Shown here one piece after another: positions 1-13,290 of a stretch of DNA of 64,000 bases. The notes beneath the pieces are model-generated. The model saw nothing but the letters and a program-made list of their open reading frames with translations, was not told the origin of the DNA and did not search any database. Every line of letters starts with the position of its first letter. Position 1 is the stretch's first letter. Made by a program: the position numbers and the translations under genes. This DNA comes from Mallotus nudiflorus (taxonomy: Eukaryota > Streptophyta > Magnoliopsida > Malpighiales > Euphorbiaceae): positions 1,984,001 through 2,048,000 of the forward strand of contig CANTUR010000070.1 of assembly GCA_947683625.1 (NCBI GenBank), given 5' to 3'.

Positions 1-1341
1 ATATACATGCATCTAAACCATATCCAGTCAAGCATTCTTATATATATATAAGTATACTCATGCATTTCACACAAAATGTCAAACTCTGCTTTTATATATA
101 TAATAAATGTAGGAAACATTTATTTTAATACTTGAAGGATCAAATAGAACCTTATTAATCGCAACCTCAATCAATCATATCATCACTCTAGCCATACAGG
201 CTCATTTAAATCCAAATAGATCACTTATTCCATTTTGGACAGTAAACTGGCCCCGAGACACTAAGTCGACTGAGCTCCAGCAGTCTAACTGTCAGTGTGA
301 TTGGCCCTGAGACACTTGGTCAACTGAGCTCCAGCAATCACACCATCAATCGCACCGCATCTCAAACAATCACTCAATTCATCAAGCATATCATCATTAC
401 CACAAGTAATTCCTCACTCAAACCTAAATCTATCGCGCCGGTATGTAGACGGTCCTAGTGTTGCCCACTAGGTAGCACGTTCTATTGATATCCTTTATTT
501 AAAATAAAACATTCATATAAACAAAAAAATAATGCAGAATAATAAGCATAATGATAAAATAAACCATATATATACTAGAAATATACCTAAAATAAACTAA
601 GTATATTTTGAGTATATATATGTCAAATAAGGTCAAATCAAATATGCAATATACCAAAGATAACCAATGATATACTTAAAAAAAATTAAGTATGAATTGA
701 TACTATAATATGCATTTATTTGGAAATATATAAAAAATATACCAAAAGTATACTTAAAAACAATTTAAATATAAATCAATAATATGACATACAGTTATTT
801 AGGAATATACCTAAAACATACTAAAAATACACCTAAAGTATACTAATTATTTAATAAAACAATCATGAATAAATATACATTTAAAACATGTATTTAATTT
901 TGACATATGTCCAAAATATACTAAAAATAAACCTAAATATCTAACATACATATATCAAAAATAAACTCTAAATATACCAATGATATATTAAACGTATATA
1001 GAAAATATGCAAACATATATATATATATCAAGATATACTAAAAATAAACCGAAAATATATCAAATCATATTATAAATTAAAATATTGTTTAAAACATATA
1101 ATGAAAATGAAAAATCCTAAGTCATGTATCCTATATGCAATGCATATATATACAGTATAATAACTCACTAGTTCATGCTCCACGAGACAAACTCAGCAGC
1201 CTAGTCCATTAGGCCTCGGTCTCGGTGCGGCTAGAAAAATAAAATAGCAACAAACATTAGAATAAATTTCTAACTCTACGCTTCTAGGATTACTATAGAA
1301 AGACTCAATCAAAAATTCAAAACTAGACTCGAACCGTTTGT

Positions 1342-1506
1342 CATGTTTTACGAGAAATCTATCGAAATTTTGGCAGAGTCTTCTCAGTAAAACGGATATC
1401 TCCCTACAAAAGTAGTACCGATCCTGCATAGAAAACACACTTCTAAAATTTAAAAGCACAACACCTCGGGTTGGGACCCCCAAACTCCACAAATCCCCAA
1501 CTGAGG
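1342..1506 (-). promoter_or_regulatory. Conserved three-hairpin leader block of L0
   Basis: Read on the minus strand, the block has a GC-rich hairpin (GTTGGG pairing with CCCAAC, arms inside 1464-1506), a small CTAC/GTAG hairpin with a TTTT loop, and an outer CGTTTTAC/GTAAAAC pair enclosing a TCTGCC...AGA region. The same block recurs in the other gypsy LTRs here with changed but still complementary stems. The role is unknown; a structured transcript leader is my inference. Confidence 0.5.
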
Positions 1507-3014
1507 TTCACAATACACAAACAAACAATATTAAACAGTAAAATAATAAAAATCATCAAAAACCCATAAAAATATTTAAAAACCTTTATTTTCCAATTAA
1601 AACATAAAAGTCTAATTTAAATAATATTTGAGAATACAAAAATTCATAAATGGAATAAAATTCCCATTTTACAATTAAATTAACATAGATTGTAAATAAT
1701 ATTTAAAATCACAATTTAACATCATTTAAAATAATAAAATACACATTTAGCCTCAAAATAATAAATACATTGATTATTTACATAATATTCTAAAATTATG
1801 ACAATTAACTAATAAAATCTCAAACATTATATATAATATTAATAAAAATTCAATTTTACAATTATTCAACATAACATAATAAAATTCACATTTAATTGCT
1901 TAAATAGCTTAATTATATAATAAAATTACTTTAAAACCCATTTTATTTCCAAAATAATAAATATAATACATTACTTAAAAACAATTTTTGAAAAATAGTA
2001 TTAATTAGTTAAAAATAGTAATTAATTTGTAAAAAGTCATTTTTACCTTAAATAATTATAAAACCAACTAAAACATAATATTTAACTATAATTAACACAA
2101 AATTACACATTTACCCCTATAATATCAAATATCCAATATACTTAAATATACTAAATAATTTCCACAAAAATTATAGAAAATCATTAAAATTATTTAATCA
2201 ACATATAATATACTAATATCAACCAAAACACATATTTAACCAATACCTTCAACAAAACTACATATTTAACTTAATAATTCAAAATACTCATAAATTATAT
2301 AAATTCCATAAAAAAATATATAATTGCAAAAAAATTATTTTTCTCAACCACTAACATTCTAATATCAACAAAAACACACAATTAAACTCTAATTTCAACC
2401 AAAAATATGCATTTAACTAAATATCCAAACTTTACATAAACTAAAAATATTTCTAAAAATTACACAATATTCTCAAAAATTAATTTCTCAACACCAAAAT
2501 TAATAACAATATATAATAACAATAATTTAACCAAATTCATAATTTAATTAATTAACTAACGAAAATACATTTTTAATTATTAAAATATTCAATAATTAAC
2601 CAAAAATCAAACAAAATCAGAAAAATAAATTAAAAATATCTAGGAGTAGATTAAGATGCATAGATCAATATTTCAAAAAGAAATTATAAAAACCCATTAA
2701 ACTTGAGCTAACAAAAATTAGAAAAGAAATTTGACATAAACTAAAAATATACAAAAACTCACCATCAATTAGCTTTAAGCTTTGATCAAGCTCGGAATCA
2801 TCTTCCCCTCAACTTAAGGAGTCAATTGAGCCAAAGAAGTCAAGCTCCCACCATCGAGAGTGACTCCGATGACTGTGACAGTAAGTTATTGTTGTTGTTG
2901 CTTCTGTCACTATTCTGTCATTGCAGAGGAAGAAGTTGAAAAAGAAGGGAGGAGGAGGCGATGGCGAAAAGAGGAGGATGAATTGCTGGCGTCCGGCGAA
3001 GGTTGAAGAAGCAT

Positions 3015-3400
3015 TGTAATACCCTACGTTTTATTTAAATAAAAATAATCATTTAGTTTGCATTATTAGTAAATAATTTTAAATTATATTAAATAGTTAT
3101 TAATTAGCTAGCTATATTATTATGTTAGGGTTATGTAATTATTACCTTAGTGAATTATAATTCCTATAGTACTAACTATTATTTAATTATCTTGTAAATA
3201 TAAATTATTTTATATTAATCTTGTTATTTTAGGCCTACTATACGTAATATATATATATTTAAGGTTCATAATAAATATAAGTTTAATATAATAGTATATG
3301 TATATTCATATTTATTATAAAAGTATGAGTATATATATATATATATATATACACATGTGTGTATACATTTAAAGTATACACAATTAAGGTAATATACATT

Positions 3401-3442
<42 letters not shown>

Positions 3443-4881
3443 CAGAAGCCCCTCACCCTCACCATTTTCTTCCCATGCCCGCCATCCACACTGCCCCATC
3501 TCTCCCTGTGCCGTTTCCTCCACCACCGAGACTCCATCTCCGCCGTGAACCTGAAGCTTCCAGGAGTGGTGTTGCTGCTGTTCTTCTTCTTCACTTGGCA
3601 GCTTCCCTTCATCGTGTGACAGCCTTGTCTCAGTCCGTCTGCCAGCTTCATTCCTCTACCAACTGCTGCCTCCTACTTCGCCTGAGCTGCTCCTTCTTCC
3701 CCATTTTTCTTCGGTGGCAGCAAGCTCTTCCTCCCCTTCCCCCTCGTTCAGTTGACAAGCATATCAAAGCAGAAGCCATGAGATCGAGGCAGACGCGTGG
3801 CCGTCAGCCTTCGCATTCATCTTGTAAGTCGATAGGATGATTTGTGCGTGTGTTTATTTAAAGAATGCATGTGCTCATATTTTTAATATTGATTATATGA
3901 TTTATTTAATTTAATATTGTTATTTAAGATTTAAAACGCATTTTATTTATTTAAAAGTTAATTTTGAGAAATTTTGGTAGAACGGGCTACCTGGTGGGCT
4001 TCACCAAGACCGTGTGCATATGGTAGAGATTGAGAGATGGATCCAAAATATATATGACTGGTGAATGTTAAACTGGGATGGGTGCCTCGGTGGAAGCCTA
4101 TGCTCTTAAGGACCGCCAGTGATTGGGAAGTAAATAATGGATTGGGATGGATGCCTCAGTTGATGCCTATGCTCTCGGGGACCGCCAGTGCCATATATTT
4201 GGATTAAGTGAATGGCTACAACTTGGTGCCTCGGTTGATGCCTTTTGCTCTTGGGGACCGGTAGTCTAGTTGGAATAAGTGGGCCCAACTGGCCATTTAG
4301 ATTTTTGGGTTTAGGGTTCTACTTAGATTTTTCAAAAGCTATACCTATACATTATAAATTATTTTCACTATAAATATATATAGTTTTTCAAAAAGGTTTT
4401 CAAACCACACAACTCTTTTTATTGACTTACTCAATGAGGTCTGATTCCTCTAAATTTTTTTTTTCAGGAGCTTGGGAGTTCGACCTCAGACTACCTCCAC
4501 GCCGAGTTTCTTCATCACCGGCTATTTTATATAGGTCATTGTAAGCTGTACTGTTGTGTTATTCTAAGAAGCTGTAGTAGTATATGTACTAAGAATTGTA
4601 TGGCTTAAGTATATTTGTGTAATTTATTTGTATAAACCACGCTTATGTATAATGATTTAAGTTTGACTTATAATATGTAACGCTGAAGTATATTTTTATT
4701 AAGCACTTGATTTTGTTTATTTAAAAGAAAAATCAGTTTGATAATATGTTCTGTTATAAACTAAAGTTTATAATTGGAAGGTTTACTTTTCTTTTCTTTT
4801 AAGCTTACTACGGGTTTCAGGGGTCTTATGCCTATCCATTCCCTAGTGCCGGTCACGTGCCCTCGGGTTCAGGTCGTGATA
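3015..4881 (+). mobile_element. Family-B solo LTR, reversed, nested in L0
   Basis: It starts TGTAATACCC and ends GGTCGTGATA, the reverse complement of the TGTCACGACC...TTACA ends of the other family-B LTRs, with the terminal CA decayed to TA. The 5 bp TSD agcat is perfect (3010-3014 and 4882-4886). No internal coding region is present, so it is a solo LTR formed by unequal recombination. At 1867 bp it is much shorter than the ~3.2 kb family-B LTRs and appears to lack most of the AT-rich half. Three CCTCGG-type modules lie at 4080-4270, and a possible intron spans 3824-4467. Confidence 0.9.
3824..4467 (+). other. Possible LTR-internal intron (family B)
   Basis: A consensus donor, CTT|GTAAGT, at 3824 and a pyrimidine-rich acceptor, TTTTTTTTTTCAG|GAG, ending at 4467 bracket 644 bp. 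The equivalent sites in the family-A LTR are AG|GTGAGT and TTTTTCAG|GAG. That both sites are kept in two diverged LTR families suggests real splicing, but there is no transcript evidence here. Confidence 0.35.
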
Positions 4882-5482
4882 AGCATAGTGACAGTAGGTG
4901 ACCCGAACTTACGGGAGAAAAGGAAGAAAATGGTTCTGCAACTTGTTTTTGTCAAACAAAATTAGAAAAATAAATTAAAAATATTTAGGAGTAGATTAAG
5001 ATGCATAGATCAATATTTCAAAAAGAAATTATAAAAACCCATTAAACTCGAGCTAAAAAAATTAGAAAAGAAATTTGACATAAACTAAAAATATACAAAA
5101 ACTCACCATCAATTAGCTTTAAGCTTTGATCAAGCTCGGAATCATCTTCCCCTCAACTTAAGGAGTCGATCGATCCAAAGAAGTCAAGCTCCCACCATCA
5201 AGAGTGACTCCGATGACTGTGACAGTAAGCTATTACTGTTGTTGCTTCTGTCACTATTCTATCATTGCAGAGGAAGAAGATGAAGAAGAAGGGAGGAGGA
5301 GGCGATGGCGGAAGGAGGAGGATGAATGGCTGGCATCCGGCGAAGGTTGAAGAAGCATAGTGACAATAGGTGACCCGAACTTGCAAGAGAAAAGAAAGAA
5401 AATGGTTATGCAACTTGTTTTTGTATATATATAATAATAATAATATAACTTAAGTTTAGTTTAAATCACTCTCTACCACTCA

Positions 5483-5487
<5 letters not shown>

Positions 5488-5567
<80 letters not shown>
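5488..5567. repeat. (TA)n microsatellite
   Basis: About 80 bp of uninterrupted alternating T and A inside the AT-rich distal part of L0. Confidence 0.98.
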
Positions 5568-5570
<3 letters not shown>

Positions 5571-6326
5571 ACAATAATATACACAATATAAAATTAACAA
5601 CAATATAAAATTAATACTATTAATACAATAATTGTATAATAAGAATATTATTCATAATAATATTAAACAATAAAAAAATAATACTAATAATAATAATAAT
5701 AATGAAAATAATAACCATGATAATATTAACACACAACACATTAGATAATAACAATAATAACAATAATATTTATGAAATAATTTAATAATGCTCTAATGTC
5801 AATCAATAAAAATAAAATAATAATGATGTACTCAAAATATTAATAGTACTCAAATCACGTAAATTAATAAAATAATGTTAGTACTTAAAAAGAATATTAA
5901 AATAACTATGCACTAAATTGACGTTATTAAAATAATAGTATTAAAAAATAATAAATATACATAATGGAATTTAAATGTCTAAAATTGTATATTTACGTAG
6001 AAAATTCAATTAAACATAAAATAATGATAATAAATCACAAAATAGTAAAATAATTAGATATAACTTTTAAATTTTATTAACACTGCATATCTTATTATTT
6101 AATAAAATAATTTAAAAAATCAGGGTTATTACATAAAATAATTATAAAAACAATTAATAATTAATTTAAGGTGCTTTATACAATTACTTTATTTTGTAAA
6201 AAGTACAATGTAAATGATTAATAACTAACATTAGGTCATGAGAAGTATGTTAATCTAATGGCAATAAAAACAATGTAAAATCAAAGTCACACAAAAGTAA
6301 AGTTACTATAGAATCTCCCTTAATTT

Positions 6327-9300
6327 TGTCATAACCCAAACCCGAGGGCACGTGACCGGCACTAAGGAATGGGTAGGCATAAGGCCCCTAAAACCCGTAG
6401 TATGACTTAAAGAAAAGACAAATAAAACCTTTAAATTTAAAACTTTATTTCATGCAAGAACACACTATGAAATTGATTTTTCTAAAACAAACATAATCAT
6501 GTGCAACATAAAATATTCTCCATCATCAAATATCATAAATCAATCTTAAAGCATTATACATAAGCGTGGTTCATTAAAATGCAATATATAAGTATACTTA
6601 AGTTATACAACCTTATAGTACAAATACTATTGCAGTATTCTAGAGTTACTACTACAATACAGCTCACAATAACCTACATAATATAGCTGGTAATAAAAAA
6701 ATCCGGCGTAGAGGCGATCTGAGGTCGAACTCCCAAGCTCCTGAAAAAAAATAGATTGAGGAGAATCAGACTTCACTGAGTAAGTTAATAAAAAGAGTTG
6801 TAGGATTTGAAAACCTTTTTGAAAACTATATAATTATAGTGAAAATAATTTATGACGTATATAGCTTTTGAAAAATCTCGATAGAACCCTAAATCCCAAA
6901 TTTCTAAATGGCCAATTGGGCCCATTTAATCCTCATAGACTGCCGGTCCCAGAGAGCAAAGGCATCAACCTAGGCATCAAGTCATAGTCATCCTCTTAAT
7001 CTAAATACATGGCACTAGTGGTCCCTAAGAGCTAAGGCATCCGCCGAGGCACCCATCCCAGTCCATTATTAACTTTCCAATCATTGGCGATCCCCGAGAG
7101 CAAAGGCTTCTACCGAGGCACCCGTCCCAATTTATATCCACAAGTCATACATACATCGGATCCATCTCTCAATCTCTACCATGTGCACACGGTCCTGGTG
7201 AAACCCACGAGGTAGACCATTCTACCAAAATTTCTCAAAACTAATTTTAAATAAATAAAATGCACTTAAATCTTAAATAGTAGCATTTAAAGTAAATAAA
7301 TCCTATAATAAATACTAAAAATATGAGCGCATGCATCTTTAAATAAAACACATGCATAGATTAATTTATCAACTTACAGGACGAGCGAGAAGGCTGACGA
7401 GCGCGCGTCTGCCTCAATCCAATAGCTCTCGCTCCGGTATTCTCTAGAAAAAATAATAGACCTATTTTAAAAACACGTCTATGGAATTAAAATAAAAAAT
7501 CGATAGAAATAGCAAAATTCTAGACTGACTCAAGGAAAAGCGGATAAGACTCAATACATAGGGAAAAACCCTAATTAACGCTAGGAATTTACGGAAGATG
7601 TCACGTTTTAAGAGAAAATATACTAAAATTTTGACAGAGTCTCCTCTGTAAAACAGACATTTCTCTACCATAGGTAGAGTCATTCCTGCATAGAAAAACA
7701 CACTTCTAGTATTCATAGATATTCACTCTCGAGTCGGGCTCCCAGAACCATACTTAGCCCCGACTAAGATCACAACTCAACCATCACAAAACTTATTTTA
7801 AAAGAATGTGAATGCAACTTAATTTTATAGAAATTAAATCAAATTAAATACTTAAATTTTCTTTATAATAAACTTGATTTAATAATTGAATTATTTATTT
7901 CCCAAAAATATATATTACATATAAATATCCATAACTTAGAAAATCATTTCTCATTAAAGTTTGAAAACAAAATTTCACAAACATATATACCAAAATATAT
8001 ATTAATATAAAATATCAATTATTCAACAATTAAATAACCCAACTTACATTTCATTATCAAAATATAAATATAACCTAAAATTAATTACTCATATTAATAA
8101 ATGTTACAATGAATATATTTACTATCAAATTCATAATTTAATACCAAAATATCCAAATCTCATATAATACAAAAAAATAATACCTAATATATTATTTGAA
8201 AATAATTTTGAAAATTAGTGTTAATTAGTTAAAAATAGTAAATAATTTGAAAAAATCCTTTTAATTCCTTAAATATTATTAAAACCAACCACAATCTATT
8301 ATTTAGCTATAATTAGCACAAAATTATATTTTTACCCCTATAATACATAAATTTACATAATGTACTATTATTACTCAAAAATTCCCTAAAAATTATACAA
8401 ATGCCTAAAAATTATTTTCTCAACATCAATTTTCTTAATATCAATAAAAACATAAAATTAACTAATAATTTCTTTCAAAAATATAAATTTAACCTAATTA
8501 CCCACATTTGACATAAACATAAAATAATTATAAAAATAGTATAAAAATCACAAAAAAACTATAAATTAAGTTCTAAAATTAATAACATTTAATGATAATA
8601 CCAATTATCACAATTTCATAATTTTTAACAATTAATTTTTGGAAATTAATAAAATATCCAAAATTCACAATTAACACAATAATTTTCTATAATGAAATAA
8701 AATCACTATACTAGAAATAATTAACAATAATTACTCCAATTACCAATTAAATCAAATCAAATCAAATCAAATTCTGTAAAATAAAAAAATTTCAAAATAA
8801 TATACCAAAATTAGATTTAAGCAACTAACTAGCAAAATTAATCAATTAACTTGAAATAATTAAAGCTTAATACTTAAATCAACCTAAACAACCTGTGAAC
8901 AACCTAAAAACAACCCAGAGCAACTAATTGTCTACCTCGTTTTTTGCCGTCGGAAAGGGGTTACAGCGGCGAGGCCAAGCGTTGACCGTCGCCTGAGGAG
9001 GCAAAGCAAGCTGAGGGAGCAACGACAACGCCGATCTAGCTCCGACAGTAGCGGGGAAAGCTTGGACCGAGAGAGAGGGAGAGCAAGGCACACCGAAAAT
9101 GGAAGAAAAGAAGAAAAGGAGGTGGCTGGCGGTTGGTGGTTGGCGACTTGCTGTGGCGAAGATGGAAGCTCAGGCGGTCGATATATATATATATATATAT
9201 ATAATACCCTAAAAATAACACCCACATAAAATAATAAAAACCCTATATAATATATAGTATATATATTACATATTTTAAGCTTGAAAATAGCAAGGGTAAT

Positions 9301-9498
9301 ATAGAATAATCGTACTTATAAAATAGCTATCTAATATTTAATATTATAGAAAATACAATTCCCTAAAATAATAAGAACATAACTCTATCTCAATAAAATA
9401 GCTAGATAATTGACAATTATATAATATAATTTAAAATTATTTATTAATACAGCAAATTCAAAAATTACTTTATTTAAATTAAAATATAGGGTATTACA
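6327..9498 (-). mobile_element. B1: family-B gypsy solo LTR
   Basis: It starts TGTCATAACCC and ends GGGTATTACA, flanked by the perfect 5 bp TSD aattt (6322-6326 and 9499-9503). The body matches the full LTR of the element at 11868 in order: GAGGGCACGTGACCGGCAC start, the CTGAGGTCGAACTCC block, three CCCCGAGAGCAAAGGC modules (about 6945-7125), a hairpin block near 7600-7735, an AT-rich half, then a TA tract at 9180-9202. There is no coding region, primer site or polypurine tract, so it is a solo LTR of 3172 bp. Sense transcription would run on the minus strand. Confidence 0.93.
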
Positions 9499-11867
9499 AA
9501 TTTAATAAACAAGTGGTTTATTTTTTTAAATTGCAACGATGTAATGTAAAATATATCAATATATAATGGAAAAATGCTAAATTTATTTATATATATATAA
9601 AAGAAATTATTTAAAAAATATCAAAATTCAATAGTTTTCACTTAATTTGTCAAGTTAAATAAATTTTCAGTACTGCAAATTACGTTGTATTAAAAATAAA
9701 GTCATTGTAAAAAGCACTGGAATATAATAATGCAATTGTAACTTACAATATTAACATGAATACATATAAAATAACTTAAAATATAAACATGGCACTAATA
9801 CAAATGGAATGAAAAGGACACGAAATTCAACAAAATTTACAAAACATATCAAAGCCTTAATTTGAAATAAAACTTAAATTAATTTTGAAATAAACAAAAT
9901 TGCAGGACAAAAAGAAGAAACTTAAAATATTAGTGGCTCGATGTGAAATTTTTTTTGTTAAAAGTGAGAAGCAATTTAGTGTAGTATTACATCATCACAC
10001 ATAAAACAATGACCTATGAGGTGCAACAATTGGGGCCAACATATACAATTTTGCAGTTGTTTGTAGGAGGTTACTTATGAACGGATAAGAACAACCATTC
10101 AACACAATAAAAAAAAATGCAATTGGTGGCTTGTAGTGTAATATTTACAAACATATTACACAAACATCAAGTTTGCAAAACACTTATTCGTATCATATAA
10201 TGTAGAATGAATAGAAAAAATATATGTGTCAAATGTCATATACATTCCCACTTGAAGTTGACAATTTGGAACATGAGTTACTAATATTTGCCTCATTATT
10301 TTTTTGGACTACAATATAAATCATAACAATATTTATTGACAACAAGTCACAAAAACAAGACAATGCATTTATGTATTAGTATTATATATATTATATATTA
10401 TTATTAATTAGGTAATAATATTAAATAATTATACAGTATTCACTAATAATATATAAAATAAATGACTAATTATTATTATATTTATTAATTTTAGTAGAAT
10501 TTCCCTTATTAATATATTAATTTAAATGTATTTAATGAGTTATTATTTATGTATATAGTAAATTTTTAATACTACCATTTCTTTTGAATATTAAATAAAT
10601 GAATAGTCAAATAACGGTAAAATTCCTAAAATGTTGAATGTTACTAGTTAGATATTTTACTAATATTCATTTTTTAATTAATAAATTTGATAAATCCTAA
10701 AGGATTGATAAGCTAGTTGTAAACGAGATGTGTATGAAAGAAATAATGAAATTATAATCAACTAAGAATAGTAAATGAAGAAGGCTTTATAATATGTTAA
10801 TAAAAAAAGAGCCTTTATAATATGTAAATATAGGTGAATTTGGTGACAGTGCTATAAGCAATATATGCAAAATGGAGTAATTACATACGTTGGCAAAGTA
10901 TAGGCAATAAATGCAGATAGGTGTAATTACATACATTGGTGAAGTATAATTACTTATTAAAAAAGTACAATACCACGAGCAATGAAAGGAATCATTCATT
11001 TCCATTGTAAACCATTTAGCACCAACTATACAATTTAAATGAGATACATATACAATAGGAAAGGTGGCAAAAAATTGGTGACATTATGAATATAACGAAT
11101 TGAAGGCAGTTGGAACGCTGGATATCATGGCATAGTATATTATGGTGAATATAATTAGGAATGAAACCATAACAATGTAACCACAATATACCATTACCAA
11201 GAAAAGTGTCACCTGCAAGGAGTTCCCTAAGTAAAAGGTGTGATATAGACAATCAAACATCATTTCAACTTATTATGTCACTAGTTATTACGTTTCACTA
11301 CTATATAAATAAATGATCAATTAACAATAGCAACCCATAAACTCCATCCAAGCCATCCACTACAAAATCACACTTGCTTAAAAGATTTATTTGTTGTAAT
11401 AACAAACACCATCCTCAAATATAATAAACATATTCCAAAACACCATGGTTTGATTATCAATCATTGTGGGTTAGGGAGTTAGTGGCTTCATCATTGTCGA
11501 ATTTGCCCTCATTTTTCACACATAAAGTGAAAGGGGAACTAAATCATTTGGTAAGTATTCTAAAATTTTATGTTTGTACTCTATTCATCCAATTTTATAA
11601 TAGTGAAAAATTTAGAGAAATTATTCTGTGAACATACTAAAACATGGATCCTTTTTCTGCTGTAGTATGAAAGTCTAAGATATATTAACTAATGTTTAGC
11701 AAAGTTCTATTTTTTTTAAGTGCTAACAAGTAGGCGTTTATGTGATTATAGTTACTTGAATCTATAACAATCACGCTTGTAACATAAGTAAATTTAAAGT
11801 GTTTTTTTGCATATTTATGACACATTCTTCAAATCACATGCATGCAATTCCTTAAAAATAAATTCGT
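9499..11867. other. AT-rich spacer, no gene recognised
   Basis: Between the B1 solo LTR and the B2 element I find no coding similarity, no RNA gene and no LTR ends. The only notable item is CACTACAAAA at 11358, which resembles the terminal repeat of a CACTA DNA transposon; see the finding about a mate near 59078. Confidence 0.5.
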
Positions 11868-12491
11868 TGTCACGACCCGAACCCGAGGGCACGTGACCGC
11901 CACTAGGGAATGGGTAGGCATAAGGCCACCGAAACCCGTAGTAAGCCTAAAGGAAAAGAAAATAAAAGCATTCATATTTTTACTTTAATTAAAAACAGAA
12001 TATATTATCAAACTGATTTTTCTCACTTTACACCAATTCAAGTGTTTAATAAAAATATGATTCAAGATCTCACATTATAAATTGAATTTATGTCATATAC
12101 ATAAATGTATTTCGTACAAATAAACTACATAATTTAGTTTAAACCATACAGATCCTCAGTACATATACTACTGCAGCATCCTAGATTAATACACAGTACA
12201 ACTTACAACGACCTACATAAAATTGCCGGTGAAGAAGAAATCCGGCATAGAGGTAGTCTGAGGTCGAACTCCTAAGCTCCTGAAAAAAAAAATTGAGGGG
12301 AATCAGACCTCACTGAGTAAGTCAATAAAAGAGCTGTATGGTTTGAAAACCTTTTTGAAAACTATATATATATATTTTTTATAGTGAAAATAATTTATAA
12401 TATATATAATTATAGCTTTGAAAAATCTCGGTAGAACCCTAGACCCAAGTCTAAATGGCCAACCGGGCCCACTTATTCCAACTAGACTACC

Positions 12492-12672
12492 GGTCCCCGA
12501 GAGCAAGGGCATCAACCGAGGCACCAAGCTGTAGTCATTCACTTAATCCAAATATATGGATCTGGCGGTCCCCGAGAGCAAAGGCATCAACCGAGGCACC
12601 CATCCCAGTCCATTTTAACCTTACAAATCACTGGCGGTCCCCGAGAGCAAAGGCTTCCACCGAGGCACCCGT
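12492..12672 (-). repeat. Three tandem CTCGG...CTCGGGGACC modules in the B2 LTR
   Basis: Three copies at about 12492, 12566 and 12635 (period ~70 bp) share, on the plus strand, GGTCCCCGAGAGCAA then GGCATCAACCGAGGCACC or a close variant. The same triplet occurs in B1 and in the reversed solo LTR at 4080-4270. Family-A LTRs carry two copies of a related module. Confidence 0.8.
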
Positions 12673-13129
12673 CCCAGTTTAGCATTCACCAAACATATAT
12701 ATATCGGATCCATCTCTCAATCTCTACCATGTGCACATAGTCCTGGTGAAGCCCACCAGGTAGCCCGTTCTACCAAAATTTTCCAAAATCGATTTTAAAT
12801 AAACAAAATGCGTTTAAATCTTAAATAATAGCATTAAATTAAATAAATCATGTAATCAATGTAATAAAATATGAGCGCATGCATTTTTACATAAACACAC
12901 GCACAGATCGTTCTACTGACTTACAGGATGAATGTGAAGGCTGACGACCACGCGTCTGCCTCGGCCTCACGGCTTCTGCTCCGAGATGATCTAAAGGAAA
13001 ATAATAATCGACCTTTAAAATATGACTATGGAAACCGAAACCAGAAATCAACAAAGCAATGAAATTCCAAACTGACTCGACAGACAGGTTTTAACCTAAT
13101 TAACGGTAGAAATTTTACGGATATCACAT

Positions 13130-13290
13130 TTTACGAGAAAATCTACCAAAATTTCGGCAGAGTCTCCTCTATAAAATGGACATCTCTCTACCAAAGGTAG
13201 AGCCAGACCTGCATAGAAAATGCACTTCCAAAATACACAACCATTCACACTCGAGTCGGGCTCCCAAGACTACAATTTGCCCCGACCGAG
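13130..13290 (-). promoter_or_regulatory. Conserved three-hairpin leader block of B2 LTR
   Basis: On the minus strand: stem GTCGGG/CCCGAC (arms within 13250-13290), then CTCTACC-TTT-GGTAGAG, then an outer CATTTTAT/GTAAAATG pair. Compared with family A (CTCTACTC/GAGTAGAG and CGTTTTAC/GTAAAACG), the stems differ at both partners and still pair. Confidence 0.5.

Larger units (their letters stand above)
2612..5430. repeat. ~475 bp tandem duplication inside L0, first copy split by a solo LTR
   Basis: Copy 1 runs 2612-3014 and resumes at 4887-4953; copy 2 runs 4954-5430. Both copies hold the same landmarks in order: AGGAGTAGATTAAGATGCATAG, the CTCACCATCAATTAGC segment, a GGAGGAGGCGATGGCG purine stretch and the CAACTTGTTTTTGT end. 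Copy 2 is uninterrupted at the site where copy 1 carries the insertion, so it preserves the empty site GAAGAAGCATAGTGACA. The copies differ by scattered substitutions. Confidence 0.85.
1..6133 (-). mobile_element. L0: Ty3/gypsy chromovirus LTR, left end outside window
   Basis: The sequence has the same block order as the complete family-A LTR at 44702-47930: paired modules near 249-340, the junction block near 430-485, a hairpin block at 1342-1506, a long AT-rich part, then the terminal signature ending in GGTTATTACA at 6133. By comparison with that LTR, a few hundred bases of the left end lie outside the window. The right end has no primer-binding site or polypurine tract, so this is either a solo LTR or the outer (5') LTR of a minus-sense element whose body lies to the left. 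It is interrupted by a reversed solo LTR at 3015-4881 and lengthened by an internal ~475 bp duplication. The TSD cannot be checked because the partner flank is missing. Confidence 0.8.

Noticed and set aside
3266..3840. Overlapping open frames around a (CA)n/(TA)n tract, one of 121 codons
   Set aside because: They lie within a solo LTR (3015-4881), have no conserved domain and are driven by dinucleotide repeats and pyrimidine-rich sequence.
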